This document shows, piece after piece, positions 32,232 to 40,705 of a stretch of DNA of 64,000 bases. Origin of the DNA: Pseudomonas sp. B33.4 (GTDB lineage Bacteria > Pseudomonadota > Gammaproteobacteria > Pseudomonadales > Pseudomonadaceae). The position numbers and the translations under genes are program-made. The notes beneath the pieces were generated by a model. It was not told the DNA's origin. It made no database searches and was given only the letters and a program-made list of their open reading frames with translations. The first letter of the stretch is position 1. Each line of letters begins with the position of its first letter. Location: the NCBI RefSeq assembly GCF_034555375.1, contig NZ_CP140706.1, positions 425,001 through 489,000 on the forward strand. Direction: 5' to 3'.

Positions 32232-33506
32232 TCAGGCCTTTACACCCTGCAATGGCGGCAACTTCGCCAGCTTCAACGCCACCAGTAGCGCGATCAGCAA
32301 CAGCGCGCCAATAAACAAGCCGATGCCATTCCACCCGCCCAAATGCCAGAACACCCCGCCCGCCGTGCCGGCAATGCTCGACCCGGCGTAATAACTGAAC
32401 AGGTACAACGACGACGCCTGTCCCTTGGCCTTGGTCGCGCGACGACCGATCCAGCTACTCGCCACCGAGTGCGCGCCAAAGAAGCCAAAGGTGAAAATCA
32501 GCATGCCGACAATCACCAGCAGCAGCGGCGTAAACATCGTCAGCGCAAGGCCGGCGAACATCAATGCAATCGTGGCCCACAACACCTTGCGCCGGCCCAG
32601 TTTGTCGGCCAGCGAACCGATTTTCGCCGAGCTGTAGATGCCCGATAGGTACACCACCGAGAGCAAACCCACAAAGACTTGATCAAGGTTGTACGGCGCC
32701 GCCAGCAAGCGATAGCCGATATAGTTGAACAGGGTGACAAATGCGCCCATCAACACAAACGCTTCGAGAAACAGCAGCGGCAAACCAGCGTCGCGAAAGT
32801 GCATGGTGAAACCGTCGAGCAAACTGCGCGGGTGCAGCGAGCGCGAGCGGAAATTGCGCGACTCCGGGAGAATTTTCCAGAACACCGCCGCCGCGATCAT
32901 CGCCAGACCGCCGATCACCAGCATCGCCGTGTGCCAGCTGACGAAGTCGATCAACACACCGGTGATCAAGCGCCCGCTCATCCCGCCAATCGCGTTGCCG
33001 CCGATGTACAGACCCATCGCCAAACCGATGTGCTGCGGATGAATCTCTTCGCTCAGATAAGTCATCGCCACCGCCGCCAGACCGCTCAGCGACAGCCCGA
33101 TCAGTGCGCGCATGATCAGCACGCCTTCCCAACTAGGCATCATTGCACTGGCCATCGTGCACAGCGCCGCCGCGAACAGCGCAGTCACCATCACCGGTTT
33201 GCGCCCGACCCGATCAGAAATCGGCCCGGTAATCAGCAGGCCGATGGCGAGCATGCCGGTGGCCACCGAGAGGATCAGGCTGCTCTGCGCCGCGTTGATC
33301 CCGTACTCGTGGGATAGCAGCGGCATCATCGGTTGCACGCAATACAACAGCGCAAAGGTCGCGAAGCCGCCGCTGAACAGCGCCAGCACCGTGCGCATGA
33401 ACATCGGCGTGCCTTTTTCGATGTAGATCTCTTGCAGTTCGGCGACGACATCGCCGGCTGCAGCAGGCGGAACTTCATGGGCAAGGGGCGCAACAGCAGT
33501 TTTCAC
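32232..33506 (-). CDS. MFS transporter (YnfM-like, 12 TM)
   Basis: This 424-residue major facilitator has twelve hydrophobic segments and the MFS loop motif GPISDRVGRKPVM, with a second copy GSLADKLGRRKV between segments 8 and 9. It resembles drug/metabolite efflux permeases of the YnfM/arabinose-efflux type. The substrate is unknown. I chose the GTG at 33506, with CGAGG upstream, over an ATG at 33551 that lacks a ribosome site. It diverges from a LysR-type regulator that probably controls it. Confidence 0.85.
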   Translation of the reverse strand: MKTAVAPLAHEVPPAAAGDVVAELQEIYIEKGTPMFMRTVLALFSGGFATFALLYCVQPMMPLLSHEYGINAAQSSLILSVATGMLAIGLLITGPISDRVGRKPVMVTALFAAALCTMASAMMPSWEGVLIMRALIGLSLSGLAAVAMTYLSEEIHPQHIGLAMGLYIGGNAIGGMSGRLITGVLIDFVSWHTAMLVIGGLAMIAAAVFWKILPESRNFRSRSLHPRSLLDGFTMHFRDAGLPLLFLEAFVLMGAFVTLFNYIGYRLLAAPYNLDQVFVGLLSVVYLSGIYSSAKIGSLADKLGRRKVLWATIALMFAGLALTMFTPLLLVIVGMLIFTFGFFGAHSVASSWIGRRATKAKGQASSLYLFSYYAGSSIAGTAGGVFWHLGGWNGIGLFIGALLLIALLVALKLAKLPPLQGVKA

Positions 33507-33624
33507 TTCAGACCTCGGAGGGCACGGCCGGGCAGGCAATGAAAAAATCATATAGCTGGCTAATGTTTCTATCCAATATATTGTTCGACCTGTTTGATAG
33601 CTTTAACGACCTAATGGAGTTTTC

Positions 33625-34527
33625 ATGGAATTGCGTCATCTGCGCTACTTCATCGCCGTCGCTGAAGAACTGCATTTCGGCCGCGCCGCACAAGTTCTGG
33701 GCATCTCGCAGCCGCCGCTGAGCCAGCAGATTCAGGCGCTGGAACAGGAAGTCGGTGCGCGTCTTTTCGAACGTACCAATCGTCGGGTCGAGTTGAGCGA
33801 GGCTGGTCGATTGTTCCTCGAAGAAGCGCGCTTGGTGCTGGCGCAGGTCGATAAAGCGGCGGACGTCGCCCGGCGTGCGCAACTCGGTGAGCTGGGCGAA
33901 TTGAAGATTGGCTTCACTTCGTCGGCACCGTTCAACTCGACCATTCCGCAGGCGATCTTTGCCTTTCGCCAGCGTTTTCCGGCGGTGCACCTCAACCTTC
34001 GTGAGATGAGCAGCACGCAAGTCGCCGAGGGCCTGGTGGATGAGTCGATCGAGGTTGGCATCATGCGCCCGCTGGGTTTGCCCGATTCGCTCAGCGTGGT
34101 CGAGTTGATGCGCGAGCCGTTGGTCGCGGTGCTCGGTTCCAAGCATCCGCTGGCCCAGGGATCGGAGGAGGGCTTGTTTCTCTCGGCGCTGGCACTGGAG
34201 CCGTTCGTGTTCTTTCCGCGCAGTTACGGCAGCGGACTTTACGCGCAATTGCTGAGTCTGGCGCGCGATGCCGGGTTCAGCCCGCACTTCGCCCAAGAGG
34301 CGGGGGAGGCGATGACCATCATCGGTCTGGTCGCAGCGGGGCTGGGGGTTTCGGTGCTGCCGGCGTCCTATCAGCGGATGCGCATCGACGGCGTGGTCTA
34401 TCGCCCGTTGCTCGATCCGGAAGCGGTGTCGGCGGTGTGGCTGGTGCAGCGCAAGGATCAGAAGTCGCCGATGGCCAAGGCGTTTGTCGAACTGCTCACG
34501 CGCAAGGTCGAACCTTCAAAGGCGTGA
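33625..34527 (+). CDS. LysR-family transcriptional regulator
   Basis: This 300-residue regulator has an N-terminal winged helix-turn-helix (MELRHLRYFIAVAEELHFGRAAQ, then ISQPPLSQQIQALE). A linker and a periplasmic-binding-like effector domain (about 90-295) follow. The PFNSTIPQAIFAFR segment and ELRHLRYFIAVAEE start are typical of the CatM/BenM-like branch, so an aromatic or acidic effector is possible. It is divergent from the MFS gene with about 120 bp between the starts, the usual LysR-target layout. Confidence 0.9.
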   Translation: MELRHLRYFIAVAEELHFGRAAQVLGISQPPLSQQIQALEQEVGARLFERTNRRVELSEAGRLFLEEARLVLAQVDKAADVARRAQLGELGELKIGFTSSAPFNSTIPQAIFAFRQRFPAVHLNLREMSSTQVAEGLVDESIEVGIMRPLGLPDSLSVVELMREPLVAVLGSKHPLAQGSEEGLFLSALALEPFVFFPRSYGSGLYAQLLSLARDAGFSPHFAQEAGEAMTIIGLVAAGLGVSVLPASYQRMRIDGVVYRPLLDPEAVSAVWLVQRKDQKSPMAKAFVELLTRKVEPSKA

Positions 34528-34543
34528 TTGCTGCGCAATCAAA

Positions 34544-34605
34544 TCGCGAGCAGGCTCGCTCCCACAGGGGAACGCATTCCAAGGTGGGAGCGAGCCTGCT
34601 CGCGA
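34544..34605. repeat. REPIN (GCGAGCAGGCTCGCTCCCACA type)
   Basis: TCGCGAGCAGGCTCGCTCCCACAG is mirrored by GTGGGAGCGAGCCTGCTCGCGA with about 16 bases between. It lies 17 bp after the LysR gene, between convergent genes. Confidence 0.9.
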
Positions 34606-34631
34606 AGACTTAAGCCCGAACGCCCAATCTT

Positions 34632-35069
34632 TCAGGGCAACCGCACCAAATCCCCCTTCAACGCCACCCGCGTGACAAAGATCCCCGCCCGGCACTCATA
34701 GGTATTCAAATCCTTGCGCACATGCTGGTCGTAGTAACTGACGATATTGACCACCGCATTCGCCCCGACCCGCTTGGCATCGGCCTGCAACTTGATCAGA
34801 TTCGACTGCAACACCCACTCGCAGGAGTTGTGGTCACTCTTGTTGAAGCCATTGGTCTTCAAATCACTGACCACCCCTCGGCGCAGTAACTGCTGCGTGC
34901 CCTGCGGCCCATTGCCGAGCAGATAGAACTTCACACTGCCATCCAGCCGCCCGGCGCGAATCGCGTCCGACAGCACGGTTTCGAAGGGCATGTACATCAG
35001 GTTGGTGGCGTGGCTGGCGCTGGGCAGTAGCGCGAAAAGCGCAGCGGCGATCAGGGCTTTCACTTGCAT
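34632..35069 (-). CDS. Exported protein of unknown function (paralogue of 35680-36483)
   Basis: This 145-residue protein has a signal peptide (hydrophobic AALIAAALFALLPS run, cleavage probably after SHA). The mature part shares LDGSVKFYL, KTNGxNKSD, a run of Gln/Leu/Ala helix, GANAVVNIVSYY and YECRAG with the C-terminal half of the lipoprotein at 35680-36483. Two or three conserved cysteines suggest a disulfide. From memory, small proteins of this family are often labelled 'excinuclease ATPase subunit' in databases. Nothing here supports that: there is no P-loop. The start at 35069 has AGGAG at proper spacing; the ATG six bases upstream does not. Confidence 0.75.
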   Translation of the reverse strand: MQVKALIAAALFALLPSASHATNLMYMPFETVLSDAIRAGRLDGSVKFYLLGNGPQGTQQLLRRGVVSDLKTNGFNKSDHNSCEWVLQSNLIKLQADAKRVGANAVVNIVSYYDQHVRKDLNTYECRAGIFVTRVALKGDLVRLP

Positions 35070-35365
35070 GGTCATCTCCTTGACGGTGAAAGAGAACCGC
35101 GAGTGCAGGGCTGATAGGCTCGCCGTTCCATCAGGCGCGGTGCGACGGCCTGTCAGGACGAGTGTAGATGCTGAAACGAGCAGGGCGCCGAATGGTGCCC
35201 TTGTGGCGAGAAAATTTATCCTCGCGTTATCGCGGATTTAAGGTGATTGCGATCTGGACTACACAAGGTCAGTGCATTCCCTACGAAAACTTCAGAAGTG
35301 AGTGCCTTGTGTGAATAACCTAAGGACGCTAATTTTCTTAACGCCAGAAATCATCAAGAAAAAAC
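35070..35365. other. Spacer with no gene, AT-rich toward its end
   Basis: No reading frame is supported. It contains a hairpin at 35183-35201 (GGGCGCCGAATGGTGCCC). From about 35210 on, base composition shifts to AT-rich compared with the neighbouring genes. No toxin-like partner of the decayed antitoxin was found here. Confidence 0.5.
35182..35202. repeat. Hairpin, left copy of a direct repeat flanking the antitoxin remnant
   Basis: AGGGCGCCGAATGGTGCCCTT is almost identical to the hairpin at 35640-35660 (one base differs, T for C). Both copies are in the same orientation, 458 bp apart. Confidence 0.7.
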
Positions 35366-35629
35366 ATGATCGAAAAATTCACGAACTGGGACTCTATCGA
35401 TTATTTGAAAACTGAAGAGGACTTGGTGACCTATCTTGAGATTTGCCTGGATGAAGCAGGGGGAGATCTTCGATTCATCGCCAAAGTGCACGGGACGATT
35501 GCCCGTGCCCGCCTCAGGATGTTGGGCAACGCCCCAAAATGTTCCCGCAAGGGGCTTGTGAGACTCTGAGGATCCTGGGTGACCAGCCATCGCAGAGCCA
35601 GACAGGTAGTCGGCGATGACAAGCCAACC
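35366..35629 (+). pseudogene. Decayed HigA-type addiction-module antidote
   Basis: The first 50 codons (MIEKFTNWDSIDYLKTEEDL, then LEICLDEAGGDLRFIAKVHG, TIARAR) match the family of 'probable addiction module antidote' DNA-binding proteins (usually WDxADYLKTEEDxxxYLExxLEEAGDDPxxIAxALGxIARARG). The helix-turn-helix that should follow is scrambled: SRKGLVRL stands for SREGLYKAL, then a TGA at 35567 occupies a serine codon. Weak same-frame similarity (TS....QVV for PS....KVV) continues to about 35629. No toxin gene adjoins it. Confidence 0.65.
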
Positions 35630-35639
35630 TGTTTGTGAA

Positions 35640-35661
35640 AGGGCGCCGAATGGCGCCCTTT
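35640..35661 (-). terminator. Hairpin after the 267-residue lipoprotein gene
   Basis: AGGGCGCCGAATGGCGCCCTTT has a 7-bp perfect GC stem. On the minus strand it is followed by TTTCAC. It lies 20 bp past the lipoprotein stop and would end the transcript arriving from the polyene cluster. It is also the right copy of the repeat at 35182. Confidence 0.6.
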
Positions 35662-35679
35662 GTCGTTTCTACAATCCCA

Positions 35680-36483
35680 TCAATCCACGTGCGCCAAATC
35701 CCCGCGCAGCGCCACGCTCGACACCACCAGCCCGGCACGGCACTGGAATTTTTCGGTGTCTTTGTACAGGTCGCGCTGGTCGACGCTGGCGATGTTGATC
35801 ACCGCATTGGCGTCAGCTTTCTTCGCAGCGTTCTGCAGGGTGGCCAAGGCCGATTGCAGGGCCCAGAAGCAGGCGTCTTCGTCGGACTTGTTCGAGCCGT
35901 TGGTTTTGCGGCTGCTGCTCACGGTGTCGAGTTTTCGCACTTGCTTGGGCAGGGTTTCGCCGGCCAGATAGAACTTCACGCTGCCGTCGAGCAGGCCGGC
36001 GTCGGTGGCGCGTTTGACGCCTTCACGGAAGCTCAGGTAAGTCGGCTCGTCAGCGCCCTGTTTGATGATGCCGAGGTTGTTGACGGCTTCGATGTCCGGG
36101 TTGATCGACAGTTCTTTGAGTACGTTGTCGCGCAGGCGGTTGACCCAGCGGTTGTAGTTGCCGTGGATCTTGCCGTCCTTGGCGTCGAGGCCGTAGCTGC
36201 TGCGGTAGTCGATTTCGAACGAGGTCGGGGTGAACGGAATATCGACTTCGGCGTGATGGCGACCGCGCACGGTGATCGCCGCTTTGATCATGCCCGGACG
36301 CACCGATTGCACGACCCACTGGCGATCGTTCAGTGCAGTGACGATGGCGCGGCTCATCTGTTGCTGGGTGAAACCGAGGTTGGGCGAGAACTCTTCCTTG
36401 GCGTTGTAAACCGGTTTACTGGTGCAACCGCCGAGCACAAAAGCCAGTGCCAACAGAGCGGCGATGCGGTGAAACTGAGTCAT
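35680..36483 (-). CDS. Lipoprotein of unknown function at the end of the polyene operon
   Basis: This 267-residue protein has a lipobox LGGC near residue 19 (counting from ATG 36483, which has GAAGGGA upstream). The first half (about 25-140) is a separate domain with alternating beta-like segments (GRHHAEVDIPFTPTSFEIDYRS). The second half is paralogous to the exported protein at 34632-35069 (LDGSVKFYL, KTNGSNKSDEDAC, ADANAVINIAS, FQCRAG). It begins only 26 bp after the last ketosynthase gene on the same strand and is followed by a hairpin, so it may be the last gene of the aryl polyene transcript. The function is unknown. Confidence 0.78.
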   Translation of the reverse strand: MTQFHRIAALLALAFVLGGCTSKPVYNAKEEFSPNLGFTQQQMSRAIVTALNDRQWVVQSVRPGMIKAAITVRGRHHAEVDIPFTPTSFEIDYRSSYGLDAKDGKIHGNYNRWVNRLRDNVLKELSINPDIEAVNNLGIIKQGADEPTYLSFREGVKRATDAGLLDGSVKFYLAGETLPKQVRKLDTVSSSRKTNGSNKSDEDACFWALQSALATLQNAAKKADANAVINIASVDQRDLYKDTEKFQCRAGLVVSSVALRGDLAHVD

Positions 36484-36508
36484 TCCCTTCACTCCAAACG
36501 TGTAGCGG

Positions 36509-37735
36509 TCAGTGCCAGCGGCGGAAAATCAACGAGGTGTTGACGCCACCAAAAGCGAAATTGTTGTTCATCACGTAGTCGTGATGCATCTGGCGGAATT
36601 CACCGCGCAGGTAATCGAGTTTGCCGCAGTGCGGATCGACCTCGTCGAGGTTGAACGTGTGCACGTACAGGTCGCGGTTCATCATCTCGATGCTGAACCA
36701 CGACTCCAGCGCGCCGCAGGCGCCGAGGGTATGGCCGAGGAAACTCTTCTGCGAGCTGATCGGCATGCGTTCGCCAAACAAACTGCTGGTTGCCAGTGTT
36801 TCGGCAATGTCGCCCTGTTCTGTAGCGGTGCCGTGGCCATTTACATAACCGATGGCCTCCGGCGTCAGGCCGGCGTCTTCCAGCGCCAGTTCCATGGCAC
36901 GGCGCATGGTCACTTGTTCCGGGCGTGTGGTGTGCTGGCCGTCGGCGTTGCTGCCGAAACCGACGATCTCGGCGTGGATGTGTGCGCCGCGAGCGAGGGC
37001 GTGTTCCAGCTCCTCAAGCACCAACATGCCGCCACCTTCACCGATCACCAGGCCATCGCGGCCCTTGTCGTACGGGCGTGGACTGGTCTGTGGCGCCTCG
37101 TTTTTCAGGCTGGTGGCGTAGAGCGCGTCGAAGACCATGGCTTCGGTCGGGCACAGTTCTTCGGCGCCGCCGGCGAGCATCAGGGGCAGGCGCCCGAACT
37201 TGATCGCCTCGTAGGCGTAACCGATGCCCTGGCTGCCGCTGGTGCAGGCGCTGGACGTCGGGATCAGTCGCCCGGTCAGGCCAAAGAAGATGCTGATGTT
37301 GGCGGCGGTGGTGTGCGGCATCATCCGCACGTAGGAGTTGGCGTTGAGGCCTTCGGCCACCGAGTTGAGCAGCATGTTGCCGAACGCTTTGATCTCGTCG
37401 GTGCTGCCGGTGGACGAGCCGCAGGCCACACCCATGCGCCCGTCCTTGATCGAAGGATCACCGAGCAGTCCAGCGTCGGTGAGTGCCTGTTCTGCCGCGC
37501 CCACCGCGAGACGCGACACCCGACCCATGCTGCGCAATTGCTTGCGGGTCCAGTGCGCGGGCACTGCAAAGTCATCGATCGGCCCGGCCAGGCGCGTATT
37601 GAGTTCGCTGAAACGATCCCACTCGTCCATCCGGCGGATGCCGCTGCGATTGGCCGCAAAGTTGCTGGCGATGGTTTCCCAGTCGCTGCCCAGCGAAGTG
37701 ATGCCGGCCATGCCGGTGACGACGACGCGCTTCAT
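36509..37735 (-). CDS. apeR: Beta-ketoacyl-ACP synthase, ApeR-like
   Basis: This 408-residue FabF-type ketosynthase extends the polyene chain on an acyl carrier protein. The catalytic Cys is in SSACTSGS (about residue 164). His residues are in NGHGTATEQGD and KSFLGHTLGACG, and the C-terminal NNFAFGGVN loop is present, so all catalytic residues are kept. The ATG at 37735 overlaps the ketoreductase stop (ATGA). The ketosynthase-dehydratase-ketoreductase-ketosynthase order with the lipoprotein in front is collinear with apeN-apeO-apeP-apeQ-apeR of known aryl polyene clusters. Confidence 0.88.
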   Translation of the reverse strand: MKRVVVTGMAGITSLGSDWETIASNFAANRSGIRRMDEWDRFSELNTRLAGPIDDFAVPAHWTRKQLRSMGRVSRLAVGAAEQALTDAGLLGDPSIKDGRMGVACGSSTGSTDEIKAFGNMLLNSVAEGLNANSYVRMMPHTTAANISIFFGLTGRLIPTSSACTSGSQGIGYAYEAIKFGRLPLMLAGGAEELCPTEAMVFDALYATSLKNEAPQTSPRPYDKGRDGLVIGEGGGMLVLEELEHALARGAHIHAEIVGFGSNADGQHTTRPEQVTMRRAMELALEDAGLTPEAIGYVNGHGTATEQGDIAETLATSSLFGERMPISSQKSFLGHTLGACGALESWFSIEMMNRDLYVHTFNLDEVDPHCGKLDYLRGEFRQMHHDYVMNNNFAFGGVNTSLIFRRWH

Positions 37736-38463
37736 CAGCACAGGCCTCCGTTGACCGCCAGGACCTGGCGGGTGATGTACGAGGCTTCCGCCGACATCAG
37801 GAAATTCACCGCACTGGCGACCTCTTCCGGGGTGCCCATGCGTTGTGCGGGGATCATTTTCATCAGTTCTTCCACCGGCACGTTTTCATCGAGCATCGCC
37901 GTGTCGATCAGGCCCGGGGCAACACAGTTAACCGTGATTTTGCGCTTGCCCAGCTCGATCGCCAACGCCTTTGCAGCGCCGATCACGCCGGCCTTGGAGG
38001 CGCTGTAGTTGACTTGGCCTCGGTTGCCGATCAGCCCCGACACCGAGGTGATACAGACAATGCGACCCGCGGCACGGCGGCGGATCATCGGCATCATCAC
38101 CGGGTGCAGAACGTTGTAGAAGCCGTCGAGGTTGGTGCGTAACACCACGTCCCAATCGTCGTCGCTCAGCGCCGGAAAGGCACCGTCGCGGGTCAGCCCG
38201 GCGTTCAGCACTACGCCGTAATAGGCGCCGTGGCTTTCAACGTCTGCTTCAAGAATGGTTTTGCAGGTTTCCCGGTCGGCAACATCGAATTGCAGAACGC
38301 GTGCCTTGCGCCCCAAGACTTCGATTTCCGCCTGAACGCCTTGCGCTTCGGTCACGCCGCTGCGGCAATGCAGGACGATGTCATGCCCGGCCTGCGCGAG
38401 GCGCAAGGCAATGGCGCGGCCGATGCCTCGGCTGGAGCCGGTGACCAGTACGGATTCAGTCAT
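37735..38463 (-). CDS. apeQ: 3-Ketoacyl-ACP reductase, ApeQ-like
   Basis: This 242-residue short-chain dehydrogenase reduces the beta-keto group after each condensation. The NADPH motif TGSSRGIG, NAG (LNAGLTRDG), the Ser in ITSVSGLIG and YSASK supply cofactor and catalytic residues. FabG-like in length. It overlaps the dehydratase gene by 8 bp and the next ketosynthase gene by 1 base of its stop. Confidence 0.9.
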   Translation of the reverse strand: MTESVLVTGSSRGIGRAIALRLAQAGHDIVLHCRSGVTEAQGVQAEIEVLGRKARVLQFDVADRETCKTILEADVESHGAYYGVVLNAGLTRDGAFPALSDDDWDVVLRTNLDGFYNVLHPVMMPMIRRRAAGRIVCITSVSGLIGNRGQVNYSASKAGVIGAAKALAIELGKRKITVNCVAPGLIDTAMLDENVPVEELMKMIPAQRMGTPEEVASAVNFLMSAEASYITRQVLAVNGGLC

Positions 38464-38920
38464 CGTTCGACTCCTGTGTCTGTTGCAGATATTGAGTGGC
38501 TTCGGGCGGGCGGAACACGTTCAGCCGTGCGCTGGCATGGATGCCGGCTCCGTGGATATGACATTCGAACACGCCCATGCCGTTGTCGTCTTCCAGCGAG
38601 CGCAGACCATGAATGGTCAGATCGCTACCGGCGGCAAACGCTTCGACGTTGCACTCGAACTTGCGTGTGCCGAGCAGAAAGCCCAGCTCAACCGGATTAC
38701 CTTTCTGCCGCGCGTGGCAACCGGCAAACGCGGCAACACTTTGCGCCATCAGCTCAATGCCGACCCACGCCGGCAGGCTGCCGTCGGGCAGATTGAACAG
38801 GCCATCTGGCTTGACCGTAAGGCGGGTGAAAATCTGCTCCTCGTCAAAGCTGAGGATGCTGTCGATCAGAATCATGTCGCCGGCATGGGGCAGCAGTTCG
38901 GCGAGCGGCCAGTCAGTCAT
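38456..38920 (-). CDS. apeP: Hotdog-fold 3-hydroxyacyl-ACP dehydratase, ApeP-like
   Basis: This 154-residue protein removes water to create the conjugated double bonds. The motifs LLPHAGDMILIDSILSFD and WVGIELMAQSVAAFAG resemble FabA/FabZ-type dehydratases of polyene clusters. The start at 38920 (MTDWPLAELLPHAG) overlaps the upstream stop by 4 bases. A longer in-frame opening to 39028 lies inside the ketosynthase gene and is rejected. A second dehydratase domain is fused to the ligase at 50425-52104. Confidence 0.85.
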   Translation of the reverse strand: MTDWPLAELLPHAGDMILIDSILSFDEEQIFTRLTVKPDGLFNLPDGSLPAWVGIELMAQSVAAFAGCHARQKGNPVELGFLLGTRKFECNVEAFAAGSDLTIHGLRSLEDDNGMGVFECHIHGAGIHASARLNVFRPPEATQYLQQTQESNDD

Positions 38921-40113
38921 GGGGCGTCTCCGATAATCAGGCTGACGTTGTTGCCGCCGAAGGCAAACGAGTTGCTCATCAGGTAGCGGGGTGCAATGGA
39001 CGTCAGGCGCTCGCTTGCGGTCACCCATTTGAGTGGCGGCAGCGCGGGATCGGCCTGACCGTCCCAGACGTGTGGCGGCAAGGCGTGGTCGGGGTTGTCG
39101 GCGCTCAGGCTCAACCAGCAGAACGCGGCTTCCAGTGCACCGGCTGCGCCGAGGGTGTGGCCAGTCAACGGTTTGGTCGACGAGCAGGCCACGCTTGCGG
39201 GGAACAGTTCGGCGACCGCCAGACTTTCCATGGCGTCGTTGTGCTGGGTGGCGGTGCCGTGCAGGTTCAGGTAGTTGATCTGTGTCGCTTGCAGGTGCGC
39301 GCGGTTCAAGGCTTTCTGCATCGCTTGCAGGGCGCCGCGCCCCGTCGGCTCAGGGGCGGAAATGTGATGCGCGTCGGAACTGGCGCCGGCGCCGAGCAGG
39401 GCAATGGCCGGGCCTTCGCCCTGTTGTTTGCTCATCATGAACAGCACCGCCGCTTCGCCGATGTTGATACCGCTGCGGTTGGCCGAGAACGGATTGCAGC
39501 GTTCGTCGGACATTGCTTCCAGTGACGAGAAACCGTTGAGGGTCAGTTTGCACAGGCTGTCGACGCCACCGCACAGCACCGCGTCGCACAGGCCCAGATC
39601 GAGCAAACGCTGAGCGCTCATCAGCGCCCGAGCGCTGGAGGTGCACGCCGTGGAGATCACATACGCCGGGCCGCTCAGTTGCAGCCAGTCGGCGAGGAAA
39701 TTGGCCGGGGCGCCGAGTTCCTGCTGGCGGTAATCGTACTCCGCCGGAAACTGTTGCTCGCGGATGTAGTGCGCCAGACCACGGCTGGCCTCGTCGATGC
39801 CCGAAGTGCTGGTGCCAAGCACCACGCCGATGCGCTCGCGGCCAAAGGTCCGGATGGCTTGATCGATGTCATCGCGAATCTGCAACGCCGCCTCCAGCAA
39901 CAGCTGGTTATTGCGGCTGCGCTGATCGGCGAGTTCGGGCGGGATCGGCGCCAGTTCGCCTTGGACGGCGGCGACGGGCAACTCACGCTCCGGCACCCAG
40001 CCGGATTCGCGGCGCATGCCCGAGCAGTCGCCGGCAAACAGGTTGCGTGCGACTTCGGACTTGTCGCGGCCCAGCGCACAGATCACGCCGAGGGCATTCA
40101 GGTAAGCGGTCAT
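38917..40113 (-). CDS. apeO: Beta-ketoacyl-ACP synthase, ApeO-like
   Basis: This 398-residue ketosynthase has the catalytic Cys157 in STACTSSA, His in NLHGTATQHND and Lys/His in STKPLTGHTLGAAG. The NSFAFGGNN loop is at the end. In characterised aryl polyene systems the ApeO ketosynthase works as a heterodimer with the chain-length-factor-like ApeC, here at 53933-54658. It overlaps the lipoprotein gene by 4 bases. Confidence 0.88.
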   Translation of the reverse strand: MTAYLNALGVICALGRDKSEVARNLFAGDCSGMRRESGWVPERELPVAAVQGELAPIPPELADQRSRNNQLLLEAALQIRDDIDQAIRTFGRERIGVVLGTSTSGIDEASRGLAHYIREQQFPAEYDYRQQELGAPANFLADWLQLSGPAYVISTACTSSARALMSAQRLLDLGLCDAVLCGGVDSLCKLTLNGFSSLEAMSDERCNPFSANRSGINIGEAAVLFMMSKQQGEGPAIALLGAGASSDAHHISAPEPTGRGALQAMQKALNRAHLQATQINYLNLHGTATQHNDAMESLAVAELFPASVACSSTKPLTGHTLGAAGALEAAFCWLSLSADNPDHALPPHVWDGQADPALPPLKWVTASERLTSIAPRYLMSNSFAFGGNNVSLIIGDAP

Positions 40114-40592
40114 GGCGTCGGTTCACCCAGCGGAGAAACGCGGTAGTGCGGGCCTTGAGGCAGGTTCAATTCGAAGCTCAACGGTTGTGCATAACGAATG
40201 TCCCACCGCGCCGGCAGAGTGCGTTGCTGACCCTGTTGTTGCGCGGCGGGGTAATTGCGCAGCAGCTCACCGGACGGGGTCAGGGCGAACAACAGCGCAG
40301 CAAACAATTCCCGTGCTTCCGGGTTCGGCGGCAGCAGACCATCGGCTTGCCAGTGCCCGTCGATCAATTGCTGGCGCGCCTGAGGGATGCCCAGCGGATC
40401 CATCATCGACCAGCGGATGCCCGGGCCTTCGCGCTGGATCACCAGCAGCCAGTCCTGACGTTGTTCGGCTTGCTGGCGTTCGATGTGCAGTTGCAGCGGC
40501 AATGGCAAAGTCGGGTTGCCCGCCGGGAGCGGCGCCTGGCTGGCGCAGGCACTCAACAGAAGCATCACGCCGACCACGAAAAGTCGCCACAC
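40110..40592 (-). CDS. DUF3261 lipoprotein of the polyene cluster
   Basis: A lipobox LSAC follows a short hydrophobic leader (LFVVGVMLLLSACAS). The mature part, about 145 residues, resembles the outer-membrane lipoproteins of LolB-like shape encoded in aryl polyene clusters (ApeN position). It probably receives or inserts the lipid-linked pigment at the outer membrane. The start is uncertain: GTG at 40592 (160 residues) or GTG at 40601. A longer reading frame to 40958 would run through a REPIN and is not credible. Confidence 0.78.
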   Translation of the reverse strand: MWRLFVVGVMLLLSACASQAPLPAGNPTLPLPLQLHIERQQAEQRQDWLLVIQREGPGIRWSMMDPLGIPQARQQLIDGHWQADGLLPPNPEARELFAALLFALTPSGELLRNYPAAQQQGQQRTLPARWDIRYAQPLSFELNLPQGPHYRVSPLGEPTP

Positions 40593-40602
40593 CGCGGACA
40601 CT

Positions 40603-40690
40603 GTAGGAGTGAGCCTGCTCGCGATAGCGGTCGGACATTCAAAATACAGGTTGGCTGACCCACCGCTATCGCGAGCAGGCTCACTCCTAC
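40603..40690. repeat. REPIN inside the polyene operon, subfamily copy 2
   Basis: GTAGGAGTGAGCCTGCTCGCGATAGCGG and its inverse flank a core with GGTTGGCTGACC. It lies between the methyltransferase and the lipoprotein genes, ending 11 bases from the lipoprotein start, so it may affect both transcript stability and translation there. Confidence 0.9.
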
Positions 40691-40705
40691 AAGGATTTGT
40701 GTACA

